From Oligoflexia bacterium (lineage in GTDB: Bacteria; Bdellovibrionota; UBA1018; CAIPTA01), in assembly GCA_023954355.1 (NCBI GenBank), contig JAMLID010000030.1:1-37291 (forward strand): a DNA stretch of 37,291 bases, given 5' to 3'. This document shows positions 1-8,575 of the stretch, in pieces. Numbering within the stretch: position 1 is the stretch's first letter; each line of letters starts with the position of its first letter. The translations under genes and the position numbers were made by a program. The notes under the pieces were generated by a model that saw only the letters and a program-made list of their open reading frames with translations, searched no databases and was not told the DNA's origin.

Positions 1-884
1 TTTTTGTATTATTGGTTCAGCTTGTTTTTATTCTAGTTTCTCTTAAAAAAGATAAGCATAAATTTATTAAAAAGTGGGTATATTGGCTTTTACCTGCGGG
101 TATTTTTTTAGCACTTTGGCTACCTATTTTTTACGAAGCTCTTCAAACGAAATTACTTAGTTGCTGTAATGAAAAAATTTCTTTTTATTACTATTTAATG
201 GGCATTGGTCATGTCTTGTCACTGAGTCATTTTGATATGAATATTCTTGGATCAAATGGTACAGTTTTCACATCTCCACTTTATTTATTAGTCATCCCTA
301 TGCAATTTATAATTTTACTTTTCTTTCTAAGAGGTAATAAAAATAATGAAAAAATCTTATTACTTCTTAGTGCTTCAATGCCGCTTTTAATTTTATTAGC
401 TATTGATATAGCGTTAGGATGGAAAAGGGCATTGGTTCCAAGATTTCTTTATTTGACCATACTTAGCTTTTGGATAATTAATTATATTTGGCTTTATTCA
501 AATTTATTTAAATCAAATCTAAAAAAGAAATTTATTGGAATACTATTTGGCTTCTTTCTTTTTTTTGGTCTACTTTCTTTTCAAAAGAAGTATCAACAAG
601 AAGTTATTTGGTGGCATAAAAATACTCAATATCGAATTGTCCAGTTAGCTAATCTTTTAAAGGACACTAAGTATCAAAAATTAGTCGTAAAAAAAGAATT
701 AATAAATTTCTATTTTGTGGTCACGCTCAGCAAAATTTTAGAAAGACCTGTAGCAATAGAGTGGGTAACAGATCACACAGATACACGGTTGCGAGATGCT
801 ATATACCTAGGATTTGAAAAGAGTAACTTACCTAATTTAGTGTATACTTCTTCTCTAGAAGTAAGCCTAGAGTATATGCCGTAA
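1..884 (+). CDS. GT39-like membrane glycosyltransferase, C-terminal part (5' truncated by window)
   Basis: The reading frame is open to the left edge, so the true start lies outside the window; the TTG at 12 is probably not the start. The visible ~290 residues contain about five or six hydrophobic segments (for example near residues 25-40, 85-105, 117-133, 145-162 and 172-188) followed by a soluble tail of about 90 residues. The layout and the Lys-Arg-x-x-x-x-Arg-Phe-Leu-Tyr stretch ending one loop resemble the C-terminal half of GT-C fold glycosyltransferases of the GT39/ArnT type, which transfer sugars from polyprenyl-phosphate donors in the membrane. The catalytic N-terminal loop is not in view, so donor and acceptor cannot be named. 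The family 2 glycosyltransferase at 2062-2841 could make a polyprenyl-phosphate sugar donor for such an enzyme; this link is inference. Confidence 0.6.
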   Translation, partial: FVLLVQLVFILVSLKKDKHKFIKKWVYWLLPAGIFLALWLPIFYEALQTKLLSCCNEKISFYYYLMGIGHVLSLSHFDMNILGSNGTVFTSPLYLLVIPMQFIILLFFLRGNKNNEKILLLLSASMPLLILLAIDIALGWKRALVPRFLYLTILSFWIINYIWLYSNLFKSNLKKKFIGILFGFFLFFGLLSFQKKYQQEVIWWHKNTQYRIVQLANLLKDTKYQKLVVKKELINFYFVVTLSKILERPVAIEWVTDHTDTRLRDAIYLGFEKSNLPNLVYTSSLEVSLEYMP

Positions 885-1011
885 TAAGACATATATGGAT
901 ACGTGTATGAACTGGGTATTTGTATCAAGGATTGCTTTCATTCAGTGAAACATTCTGATTCAAGAATAATGCAATCTTAATTCTTTAGGCTTTCGTGTCG
1001 ATATAAAAGAG

Positions 1012-2043
1012 ATGAATACCCTTATATTTTCTTTATTTATTCATGTCTTAGCTTTTTCTTTCACCTCTAAAGGTGATTTTCGACATAGGTGTCCTTCAGC
1101 AAGTTCGACAAAAAATAAATTAGTGATTCATCATATCGCGATTGGACAAGGAGATAGCACTTTTATAAAAACCCCAAAAGGTCATACTGTTTTGATAGAT
1201 GGCGGTCTTTCTGGAAGAGGAAGTAGAGAAATTATTCCCCTCTTAAAAGATTGTTATCGAATTAGAGCAATCGATTATGTAGTTCTGACACATTTTGATA
1301 GTGACCATCAGGGTGGGTTAACTGAAGTTTTAAATGAAATAAAAGTAAATGCGGCAGTTTATGATCCAGGAGATAAAATTAATGGAAAAAATACTGATCC
1401 CAATAGCATTAACGGAAAATACGTTAAGGCAGCGAAAGCAACAAGAAAAAGAAAAATTCCTATACTAGGGGAAAATAATTTCCCACTGCCTAATGATGAT
1501 AAGGCAAAAATAGAAGTGGTCGCAATTGGTGGTGAAATTTTAGGTGGTGAATCGGTTGATATTTTCGGGCGTGATAAAAAGCCAAAAGATGATAATTCTA
1601 TTAGTATAGCATTGGCTATTCGTTTAGGTTCATTTGACTATTTTATCGGAGGTGACTTAACTGGTGGGGGAGAGAGAACACCAGATGTAGAGACACCAGT
1701 TTCTGTTGTAGTTGGTGATATTGATGTTCTTCACTTAAATCATCATGGTTCGAATACTAGCAATAATGAAAAATTTCTTGAAAATCTTCAACCAGAACAA
1801 GTTGTTGTCAGTGTCGGTGATGGAGAAATGAACGTTCGATATAAGTTACCAAATGCCGAAGTTATGGAGAGGCTAAGTAAAATGCCATTTATCGATAATA
1901 TTTTTCAAACTGCGCGAGGAGAAAGCGAAGCAAGAGAACCTTTTTTAAGAAAAGTAAAAAATGAAGAGGGCGATATTATCATTATTGCAGATGAAGAGTT
2001 TTATTCTGTAAATGATAAGAAATTCAGAACAGATCATAAATAG
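1012..2043 (+). CDS. Secreted metallo-beta-lactamase-fold hydrolase, ComEC-type domain
   Basis: A 343-residue protein with a hydrophobic N-terminus (residues 1-18) that looks like a signal peptide or anchor. The rest is a metallo-beta-lactamase fold of the ComEC/Rec2 C-terminal kind: IGQGDS at 44-49, LIDGG at 61-65, the metal-binding THFDSDH at 93-99 (H94, D96, D98, H99), GGD at 213-215 and NHHGS at 243-247. No competence membrane domain is attached, so it is a free-standing exported hydrolase. By family, the substrate could be a nucleic acid, a nucleotide or another phosphoester; the sequence does not say. It stands alone, about 130 bases after the previous gene, and converges with the glycosyltransferase at 2062. 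The start is the first ATG of the frame, with only a weak AAAAGAG in front. Confidence 0.75.
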   Translation: MNTLIFSLFIHVLAFSFTSKGDFRHRCPSASSTKNKLVIHHIAIGQGDSTFIKTPKGHTVLIDGGLSGRGSREIIPLLKDCYRIRAIDYVVLTHFDSDHQGGLTEVLNEIKVNAAVYDPGDKINGKNTDPNSINGKYVKAAKATRKRKIPILGENNFPLPNDDKAKIEVVAIGGEILGGESVDIFGRDKKPKDDNSISIALAIRLGSFDYFIGGDLTGGGERTPDVETPVSVVVGDIDVLHLNHHGSNTSNNEKFLENLQPEQVVVSVGDGEMNVRYKLPNAEVMERLSKMPFIDNIFQTARGESEAREPFLRKVKNEEGDIIIIADEEFYSVNDKKFRTDHK

Positions 2044-2061
2044 CGTATTTTTTAAATTTAT

Positions 2062-2841
2062 CTAACTTAGTATTCTTGACCAGTTTCTAGATTTTCTGAT
2101 TTTTTTTCTATGTAAGAAGAAAGTAACAGTAGTAATTAGTACTTTCATTCCATAGTCCCAAATGTTTACGTAATTTTCTTCGTCACCATAATATGTAGGT
2201 ATAGGCATTTCAGTAATTCTAAATTTTTGATGAGCAAAAAGGATCAAAATTTCAGTATCAAAATGATAGTCAGAAGAAAATTTCTGAAAGGGGATTTCTT
2301 TCAGGGCGGATACTGAGAAAACTCGATAACCTGAGTGAAATTCTGTAAGTCGCGTTCCTAGGAAGAAGTTTTGTATAGTTGTAAGAACTCTATTGCCCAA
2401 AAAACGAATTACAGGCATTCCCCCAGCTAATGGGTCACCAGACATTCTCGACCCAAAAACCATGTCTGCTTTTCCACTTGATACTGGGTCTATGAGTGTT
2501 TCTAATAATTCAGGAGCATACTGAGCATCTCCATGAAGCATTGCAACGCAATCATATTGTTTATCAATGCATCTCTGGTATGCAATTTTTTGGCTGCCCC
2601 CATAGCCCATATTTTGAGGGTTTTTGATGACTTGTAGGTTGTGTAATCCATGGTCATTACCGTAATTAATCGCCACCATAGATGTATTATCGGTACTATC
2701 GTTATCTATTACAAAAATCTCTTCTACCTGCTGCTTTACAGACAAGGGGATTCTATCCAAGACTGTTCCAATGGTAGAGGCGGCATTGAAAGCTGGTATA
2801 AATATCGCTACTTTGGTTTTTTGTTCTGAAGCTTGGTTCAT
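2062..2841 (-). CDS. Family 2 glycosyltransferase (polyprenyl-phosphate sugar synthase-like)
   Basis: A 259-residue GT-A fold transferase that moves a sugar from a nucleotide donor, probably to a polyprenyl phosphate or cell-surface glycan. Family marks seen: the N-terminal strand IFIPAFNAAS at 13-22, VIDNDSTDNT at 44-53, the HGDAQY metal/nucleotide-binding segment at 103-108, GSRMSGDPLAGGMP at 130-143 and SGYRVF at 170-175. The C-terminal hydrophobic stretch (about 230-245) may touch the membrane. It is shorter than dolichol-phosphate mannosyltransferases that have a multi-helix C-terminal domain. It is transcribed alone, converging with the MBL-fold gene (18-base gap) and diverging from the lipoprotein gene. 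An upstream ATG at 2852 is out of frame and stops after four codons, so the ATG at 2841 is the start. Confidence 0.85.
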   Translation of the reverse strand: MNQASEQKTKVAIFIPAFNAASTIGTVLDRIPLSVKQQVEEIFVIDNDSTDNTSMVAINYGNDHGLHNLQVIKNPQNMGYGGSQKIAYQRCIDKQYDCVAMLHGDAQYAPELLETLIDPVSSGKADMVFGSRMSGDPLAGGMPVIRFLGNRVLTTIQNFFLGTRLTEFHSGYRVFSVSALKEIPFQKFSSDYHFDTEILILFAHQKFRITEMPIPTYYGDEENYVNIWDYGMKVLITTVTFFLHRKKIRKSRNWSRILS

Positions 2842-2933
2842 ATTCTTTTCATACGCTAGGAAAAAAAAAATCGAAACTATATTTTATTTTTATCAAATTA
2901 GGCAGATAATGGAGAAAACCTACAGGAGTTATT

Positions 2934-3143
2934 ATGAAAAAAGTACTTACATTATTTACACTAGCATTCGTTATTATGTCGTATGGATGCACGAAAAAAG
3001 AAGATGCTGCTATGCCCGTTGATGGCGGTGCTGCCGAAGAGCAAGTAGAAGGTTCAACAACACCAGCTACAGAATCTGCTTCAGAGGCTCCAACTGATGA
3101 AATGGACGAGAAAAAAGATGGTGCATCATCTGATGCTCATTAA
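2934..3143 (+). CDS. Small acidic putative lipoprotein
   Basis: A 69-residue protein. Residues 1-18 form a signal peptide (two Lys, then a hydrophobic core) ending in Ser-Tyr-Gly-Cys, with Cys19 as the probable lipidation site; Ser at -3 and Tyr at -2 depart from the classic lipobox. The mature part is low-complexity, rich in Glu, Asp, Ala, Ser and Thr, and probably disordered. A good ribosome site, AGGAG, lies about six bases before the ATG, and a strong terminator follows at 3174-3204, so this is a stand-alone transcription unit. No function can be named from sequence; such proteins are common in Bdellovibrio-type genomes and usually sit on the outer membrane. An overlapping longer frame from 2771 is out of frame with it and is not a gene. 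Confidence 0.75.
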   Translation: MKKVLTLFTLAFVIMSYGCTKKEDAAMPVDGGAAEEQVEGSTTPATESASEAPTDEMDEKKDGASSDAH

Positions 3144-3168
3144 AAATTAGTAAATATTATTATTTTAC

Positions 3169-3639
3169 TTATGGCCCAGGCTTATTGTTCTGGGCTTTTT
3201 TTTTCCTAATTTCTTTAAAAAAATTAGTTAGCAAATGAGAACATTGGTCAGCATAAGAGCCTTGTTCATAGCTGACTCTATGGTTAAGTCGAGGATTATT
3301 CAAAATGTCTAAATTAAGACTAATTGAGCCACCCTTCGGATCTTGGGCTCCGTATATAAGGTGTTTTATTCGTGCTTGCACAATTGCTCCTGCGCACATC
3401 GGACAGGGTTCTAAAGTCACATACATTGTGGTTCCACTCAGGTTCCATGAGTTTATAGATTGAGTTGCCGACTGAATGGCTTGAACTTCAGCATGGGCAG
3501 TAGCAGAATGTAACTCTTCTCTTTGGTTTCTTCCGATACCTATAATTTGATTGTTTTTAACAATAATGGCACCGACAGGGACATCGTCTGTTTTGAGACA
3601 GAGCTTTGCCTCTTCTAGTGCCGCTAACATATAATCCAT
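3169..3639 (-). CDS. tadA: tRNA adenosine(34) deaminase TadA
   Basis: A 156-residue zinc deaminase that converts adenosine to inosine at the wobble position of tRNA-Arg(ACG) in the cytoplasm. The cytidine-deaminase fold marks are intact: His49-Ala-Glu51, with Glu51 as proton shuttle, and Pro78-Cys79-Pro-Met-Cys82, where the two Cys and His49 bind zinc. PVGAIIV at 21-27 is the usual N-terminal strand. The length is normal for the family. It is the last gene of the minus-strand mla operon, its ATG two bases after the mlaD stop codon. The lysine-rich tail after residue ~144 overlaps the terminator of the opposite gene. Guanine deaminase is a less likely alternative, given the length and motif context. 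Confidence 0.92.
   Translation of the reverse strand: MDYMLAALEEAKLCLKTDDVPVGAIIVKNNQIIGIGRNQREELHSATAHAEVQAIQSATQSINSWNLSGTTMYVTLEPCPMCAGAIVQARIKHLIYGAQDPKGGSISLNLDILNNPRLNHRVSYEQGSYADQCSHLLTNFFKEIRKKKAQNNKPGP
3174..3204 (+). terminator. Rho-independent terminator for the lipoprotein gene, inside the 3' end of tadA
   Basis: GCCCAG at 3174-3179 pairs with CTGGGC at 3190-3195 across a 10-base loop, followed directly by nine T residues at 3196-3204. It points in the direction of the lipoprotein gene that ends at 3143. The hairpin lies within the last codons of the convergent tadA gene (stop at 3169), so the variable C-terminal tail of TadA is written by terminator sequence. Confidence 0.85.
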
Positions 3640-3641
3640 GA

Positions 3642-5132
3642 TTATTTAAAGGCGAGTAAGTATTTAAGATCATCATCATCAAAGAAGAGACCTACGCCAT
3701 AAAAATAGGGGATTTTTCCATTATACTTACGATGCTGATCAAAGCCGCCCGTCACATATACGGTTTTCCAAAGAATAGCTTTTGCATATCCCCGCACCAT
3801 AATGGGCTCATTTTTTCCTGGTGAGTAGATGTCGGCGTGGATTCCAAATCTTCTTTCTTCATCGAACCAAAAACCAGCCCCTACAGCGCCATTATCTTCG
3901 ATTAATCCTACTCGCAAATCTAGAGGGCCAAAATATTTCCCGAAAAGAGCGGTAATTCTTAAACCTTTTTCTTCATTAACCGTTTTTACCTCTACAGAGG
4001 GTGCACCACCATTGACTGTAGTGGTTGTAGTTGTTTTTTTGTCACGTCCTCTTGGATCACTAGTGATACCTACTAAGTAATATCTTGTTGGGTTGGGAGC
4101 AATCATTACAGAAAACTTTGCTTTATTTCCGTCGTATTGAGGAATAGACACCCCACCAATATCTACATAGGTTTTTAAGCCGCCGGCTTTGCCCAGAAGA
4201 AGGTTTACGCTACGAACAGCAGACTTAACCTCTTCATAGATAGATGGATCAGTAAGAAATTTTCCAATAGTGCCCTCTCCATTTTTTACTTTCTCCATAA
4301 GCTGCTCAGCACTCGCCATGGTATTTTTTAGCGATTCCATAGCTTCATCCACGTTTTTCATTACTTTTCCTTGTGGGCGCAACAGAACTTCTAAGTGTTT
4401 CATAGCACTATTTAAGTTTATGATAGTTTCTTTAAACTCTTTTTGTTGAGTGACTTCTCGTAGATCTCCCACCATTAGTGTAAGCTGGTCGATTAGTTTG
4501 CCGACTTTTTTTACTGTGTCAGAGAGTTCTGCTTCTCTAGAAGCGTTTAAGGTGGTTCCCTCGGCGTGAGCATCACTAATTAAAGAATCTAAAAGACTTA
4601 ATAAAAGAGATTTCGCACGAGACTCTAATTTGGACTGAATAGAGTGGTCACCTTCGGGGACAATAATTACCTGAGAGCCCTTTGATTCAGATTCAAAATC
4701 TTCAGGTATTTCTTCTTTTTCACGAGAACTATCTAAAGGTGCCGGACTTGTGCCGTTATTTGACCTCGGGCTAGAAAGTTGTGCGCCATTTTTTTCTACT
4801 GGTTTTAATTCTAAAAATTTGTCTCCTAAGAAACCAGAAGATCGAACATAGGCCCTTGTTTCATCGATTATTTTTACTGGACCGGTGATGCAGACTTTTA
4901 CTAATACTTTATCTCCATCTAGATCAACAGAGTTGATATAACCAATTTCTAAGCCGAGAGTTTTTACAGGAGATTTTCTTCTAAGTCCTGTTGCATCATC
5001 GACATTGATATTGACTTCGTTACACGGGCGATACCAGTACGGTCTGTCGTTAACATAGATACTAAAACCAATGATCAGTCCAATACCAACTGCTGTAAAA
5101 ATCCCAATTCGAAAAAGTCGCGACATTTTCAA
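3642..5132 (-). CDS. mlaD: MlaD-type MCE-domain protein with long C-terminal extension
   Basis: A 496-residue periplasmic lipid-binding subunit of a phospholipid ABC transporter. Residues 7-26 form an N-terminal membrane anchor; residues ~35-115 are the MCE domain (VNINVDDATGLRRKSPVKTLG, then the IGYINSV strand). A low-complexity Ser/Pro/Glu stretch lies at ~120-155, and a helical, coiled-coil-like region at ~200-315 is probably the tube that carries lipid. The last ~175 residues are rich in alternating aromatic and Gly strands and end in FFDDDDLKYLLAFK, like an outer-membrane beta-barrel or beta-sheet cap. E. coli MlaD is only ~180 residues. Such long forms with this ending are, from memory, usual in deltaproteobacterial relatives. 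The ATG overlaps the mlaF stop (ATGA), so translation is coupled. Confidence 0.85.
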   Translation of the reverse strand: MKMSRLFRIGIFTAVGIGLIIGFSIYVNDRPYWYRPCNEVNINVDDATGLRRKSPVKTLGLEIGYINSVDLDGDKVLVKVCITGPVKIIDETRAYVRSSGFLGDKFLELKPVEKNGAQLSSPRSNNGTSPAPLDSSREKEEIPEDFESESKGSQVIIVPEGDHSIQSKLESRAKSLLLSLLDSLISDAHAEGTTLNASREAELSDTVKKVGKLIDQLTLMVGDLREVTQQKEFKETIINLNSAMKHLEVLLRPQGKVMKNVDEAMESLKNTMASAEQLMEKVKNGEGTIGKFLTDPSIYEEVKSAVRSVNLLLGKAGGLKTYVDIGGVSIPQYDGNKAKFSVMIAPNPTRYYLVGITSDPRGRDKKTTTTTTVNGGAPSVEVKTVNEEKGLRITALFGKYFGPLDLRVGLIEDNGAVGAGFWFDEERRFGIHADIYSPGKNEPIMVRGYAKAILWKTVYVTGGFDQHRKYNGKIPYFYGVGLFFDDDDLKYLLAFK

Positions 5133-5911
5133 TCCTCCGTATTATAGCGCTCTTCTAATGAATAAAATTCTCTGACATCTGGGTCGTGGCTCTTAAATAC
5201 CCCTTTAGGTGGCCCCGCATAACGAACAACGCCATCTTTAATAAAGGCAATTTGTTCGGCTACTGTGAATACGACATGTGTATCGTGACTAATCACAATA
5301 GATGTTAAATTGTGTCTGCTACTCACGTCTTTAATTAAATTTGTAACCATCATTGTAGTGATTGGATCTAAACCCGTAGTGGGCTCGTCATACATCATGA
5401 TAGAGGGTTTCAGGGCAATGGCTCTTGCTAAGGCCACGCGTTTTCTTTGTCCGCCTGAAAGCTCAGAAGGCATTTTTAGCGAATGCTCCATAGATAAACC
5501 GACACTCTCTAGTAGGTTTTCTACGTTTTCATCTAATTCTTTTTTAGAGAGGTTAAGATGTTCTTTCAGAGAGAAGCATACGTTATTGTATACATTTAGC
5601 GAGTCAAACAAAGCTCCATGCTGAAATAAAATACCCATATTTTTTCGAATTTCATGAAGATTTTTTTGGTCTTTATGATCCATTATTTGCCCATTAACTT
5701 GAATAGTACCTTTGTCAGGGCGAATAAAGCCCATTACTTGCTTTAGCAGCAAAGATTTCCCACAACCAGAACCACCCATTATGTAAGTAACTTTTCCTCT
5801 AGGAATATCTAAATCTAGGCCCTTGTGGATCTGGAACTTTCCAAATCCTTTTTCTAAGCCTTTTACGCTGATAGCGGGCCCGTCTTTATAAGATGATGTT
5901 GCTTGGGTCAT
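5129..5911 (-). CDS. mlaF: Phospholipid ABC transporter ATP-binding protein MlaF
   Basis: A 260-residue ABC ATPase that powers lipid movement through the MlaE permease. All nucleotide-binding motifs are intact: Walker A GGSGCGKS at 46-53, Q-loop FQHGALF around 96-102, signature LSGGQ at 151-155, Walker B IMMYDEP with Asp175-Glu176, D-loop GLD and switch His209. The HGALF stretch after the Q-loop is characteristic of MlaF/Mkl ATPases. The start at 5911 overlaps the 3' end of mlaE by 26 bases, and the stop overlaps the mlaD start by four, giving the order mlaE-mlaF-mlaD-tadA in one operon. No mlaB or mlaC gene is present here. Confidence 0.93.
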   Translation of the reverse strand: MTQATSSYKDGPAISVKGLEKGFGKFQIHKGLDLDIPRGKVTYIMGGSGCGKSLLLKQVMGFIRPDKGTIQVNGQIMDHKDQKNLHEIRKNMGILFQHGALFDSLNVYNNVCFSLKEHLNLSKKELDENVENLLESVGLSMEHSLKMPSELSGGQRKRVALARAIALKPSIMMYDEPTTGLDPITTMMVTNLIKDVSSRHNLTSIVISHDTHVVFTVAEQIAFIKDGVVRYAGPPKGVFKSHDPDVREFYSLEERYNTED

Positions 5912-6659
5912 AAGGTAAATATGCTGTTAGAATATAATCACTGAAAAGAATCCATAGGGCTGTAGTAACTACAGCTTTATTCGTGGCCACTCCAACGCTT
6001 TCGGCATTGCTTCCAGCATGGTAACCATAAAAACAGCCAAGTACAGAAAGAAAAAAACCAAAAATAAAAGCTTTACTAAGGCCTTGCCAGACATCATTGA
6101 AATCAACAGCCCAACCCAATTGTTGCCAATAAACGGCTCCATCGGTACTAAGTACAACAGTTGCTATAAAATAGCCGGCTGCACAGCCAATTACGGTGAA
6201 GTAGATACAAAGTAATGGTAAAGATAAGGTTCCGGCTAAAATTCTTGGGGTCATTAGGTAGTCGTGAGGGTCAGTGCCTAATGCTTCCATAGCATCGATT
6301 TGTTCCGTTACTCGCATGGTTGCTATTTCAGCAGCAATAGCGGCTCCTGCGCGCCCAGCTACCATGATTCCGCAAAAAACCGGAGCAAGTTCTCTCATAA
6401 GAGCAATCCCAACCGAAGAGCCTAGATAACCATCCATGCCAAAATAATGAAGAGCAACATAAGTTTGAAAGGCGAGTACACTACCTATGAAAATAGCACT
6501 AAAAGTGACCACTGTAATAGACTGAACGCCAATAAAATCAAACTGCTGAAAGAAAATAGGAATTCTTTTATGAAAGCGCTTAAGACCTAAAACGGAGTTC
6601 CAAATAAAAATGGAAAGCTTACCTAAAAAGGTAATCGGTGATATAGCAAAGCTAAGCAT
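5886..6659 (-). CDS. mlaE: Phospholipid ABC transporter permease MlaE
   Basis: A 257-residue inner-membrane permease of the MlaE/YrbE family, which pairs with MlaF and takes lipid from or passes it to the MCE ring. Visible family features: an N-terminal interface helix (1-30), then about five membrane segments, with the conserved core ALMRELAPVFCGIMVAGRAG (about residues 85-105) and AAIAAEIATMRVTEQIDAM, the latter including the EQIDA coupling motif. The length is normal. It is the first gene of the minus-strand operon. No convincing ribosome-binding site is seen before the ATG at 6659, so the start could lie elsewhere. The 98 bases to the divergent lepA must contain promoters for both directions. 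Confidence 0.93.
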   Translation of the reverse strand: MLSFAISPITFLGKLSIFIWNSVLGLKRFHKRIPIFFQQFDFIGVQSITVVTFSAIFIGSVLAFQTYVALHYFGMDGYLGSSVGIALMRELAPVFCGIMVAGRAGAAIAAEIATMRVTEQIDAMEALGTDPHDYLMTPRILAGTLSLPLLCIYFTVIGCAAGYFIATVVLSTDGAVYWQQLGWAVDFNDVWQGLSKAFIFGFFLSVLGCFYGYHAGSNAESVGVATNKAVVTTALWILFSDYILTAYLPYDPSNIIL

Positions 6660-6757
6660 AGGGGTAGTCTAGTAGGCTCTGCTGTTTTTGTCATTTTTTG
6701 ATAGAAAAATCATGGCATTGGCAAAAAAATCAGTTATCCTGCTCTGCATAAAGTCAA

Positions 6758-8572
6758 ATGAGTATAAAAGCAAAACAAATCCGAAACTTTTCGATCATTG
6801 CACATATTGATCATGGCAAGTCTACCTTGGCAGATCGCTTGATAGAGCTTACGGGTACACTTACTAAGCGTGAAATGGCATCACAAATTCTTGATTCTAT
6901 GGATATAGAGCGAGAGCGTGGGATTACCATTAAGGCTCAGACCGTTCGTATGCGTTACAAAGCAAAAAATGGGCAAGAATATATTTTGAATATGATCGAT
7001 ACCCCCGGACATGTGGATTTTACCTACGAGGTATCAAGAAGTTTAGCCGCCTGCGAAGGGGCGATTTTAGTAGTAGATGCTTCTCAAGGTGTAGAAGCGC
7101 AAACATTAGCCAATGTGTATCTAGCACTAGAGAATAATTTAGAAATTTTTCCTGTACTTAATAAAGTAGATTTACCAAGTGCTGAGCCCGAGAGAGTAGA
7201 AGGAGAAATTGAAGAAGTAATTGGCCTAGATGCGAAAAATTCTGTTCGCATTTCTGCAAAAACAGGTCTGAATGTAGAAGATGTTTTAGAGGCTATTGTT
7301 GAAAAAATTCCGCCGCCTAAAAGTGAGGGAGAATTTTCACAAGAGGCACCGTTACAAGCGCTTGTTTTTGATTCTTGGTTTGATTCTTACTATGGAGTAG
7401 TGGCTCTGGTGAGAGTTTTTTCTGGAAGTGTTAAAAAGGGTGACCAACTGATTATGATGCATACAGGGAAGCTCTTTTCATGTCAGAAGGTATGTTACTT
7501 TTCACCACGAATGACCGATGCAGATAGCCTGGATATAGGTGAAGTTGGTGCTATTATTACAGGTCTGAAAGATGTGAGAGATGTAAAAGTAGGAGATACA
7601 ATAGCTCTTACGAACCATAAGCCCACAACATCTCTTAAAGGATTTAAAGAAGTTAAACCTATGGTGTTTTGCGGGGTATATCCTATTGAAAGTGATGATT
7701 ACGCCAATCTGCGCGATGCTTTAGAAAAATTACAATTGAATGACTCTGCTTTTACCTTTGAGCCTGAAACTTCAGGCGCTTTGGGATTCGGTTTTCGCTG
7801 TGGGTATTTAGGTTTATTGCATATGGAAGTTGTTCAAGAGCGGCTTGAACGGCAATATAATTTAAATATTATCTCTACTGCACCATCTGTAGTTTATCAG
7901 GTGACAAATACAGATGGTGAATTAATTCTAGTTGATAATCCATCCAAGCTACCTCCTCAGGTGAATATTGCAAAAATAGAAGAGCCTTTCATTAAGTGTA
8001 CCGTACATACACCGAACGAATATGTAGGTGTTGTGCTTGCTTTGTTCCAGGAACGAAGAGGTGCGCAGGTTGGTATTGATTATGTAACCAAGGATAGAGT
8101 GCAGGTTCGCTATGAAATGCCACTTTCTGAAATGGTTTTCGACTTTTTTGATAAATTAAAAAGTGTCACTAGAGGTTATGCTTCTATGGACTATGAGCTT
8201 ATTGATTATCGTGAGGGTGATCTTGTTAAGCTCGATATTTTGTTAAACGGAGACGGAGTAGATGCTCTCTCTGTAATCATACACCGATCTAAGGCCGCAC
8301 ATAGAGGTAGAGAATTAGCAAAAAAATTAAAAGAGCTTATAGAAAGACAAATGTATGAGGTTGCTATTCAAGCAGCTATCGGAGCGAAAATAGTAGCTAG
8401 AGAGACTTTGTCGGCATTGAGAAAGAACGTACTTGCTAAATGTTATGGTGGTGACATCAGTAGAAAGAGAAAGTTATTAGAGAAGCAAAAAGAAGGTAAA
8501 AAGAGAATGAAACAAATTGGCTCTGTAGAAGTTCCTCAAGAAGCTTTTATGGCCGTTTTGAAGGTGGATTAG
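6758..8572 (+). CDS. lepA: Elongation factor 4 (LepA)
   Basis: A 604-residue ribosome-associated GTPase that back-translocates or remodels stalled ribosomes. G1 AHIDHGKST at residues 15-23, the switch region with RERGITI, G3 DTPGHVDF and G4 NKVD are intact; the C-terminal LepA-specific domain (ending in [13 protein letters not shown]...[13 protein letters not shown]) is complete. The length matches the family (~600). It opens a plus-strand operon with the signal peptidase-like gene three bases downstream, the same lepA-lepB order as in E. coli. No clear Shine-Dalgarno sequence precedes the ATG. Confidence 0.97.
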   Translation: MSIKAKQIRNFSIIAHIDHGKSTLADRLIELTGTLTKREMASQILDSMDIERERGITIKAQTVRMRYKAKNGQEYILNMIDTPGHVDFTYEVSRSLAACEGAILVVDASQGVEAQTLANVYLALENNLEIFPVLNKVDLPSAEPERVEGEIEEVIGLDAKNSVRISAKTGLNVEDVLEAIVEKIPPPKSEGEFSQEAPLQALVFDSWFDSYYGVVALVRVFSGSVKKGDQLIMMHTGKLFSCQKVCYFSPRMTDADSLDIGEVGAIITGLKDVRDVKVGDTIALTNHKPTTSLKGFKEVKPMVFCGVYPIESDDYANLRDALEKLQLNDSAFTFEPETSGALGFGFRCGYLGLLHMEVVQERLERQYNLNIISTAPSVVYQVTNTDGELILVDNPSKLPPQVNIAKIEEPFIKCTVHTPNEYVGVVLALFQERRGAQVGIDYVTKDRVQVRYEMPLSEMVFDFFDKLKSVTRGYASMDYELIDYREGDLVKLDILLNGDGVDALSVIIHRSKAAHRGRELAKKLKELIERQMYEVAIQAAIGAKIVARETLSALRKNVLAKCYGGDISRKRKLLEKQKEGKKRMKQIGSVEVPQEAFMAVLKVD

Positions 8573-8575
8573 CGT

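Noticed and set aside
2771..3022. 83-residue open frame on the plus strand
   Set aside because: It overlaps the glycosyltransferase start on the opposite strand and the lipoprotein gene in another frame; the lipoprotein has the ribosome site and signal peptide.
6660..6757. Sigma-70 promoters between mlaE and lepA
   Set aside because: Several -35-like boxes occur (TTGGCA, TTGATA) but none has a good -10 at 16-18 bases.
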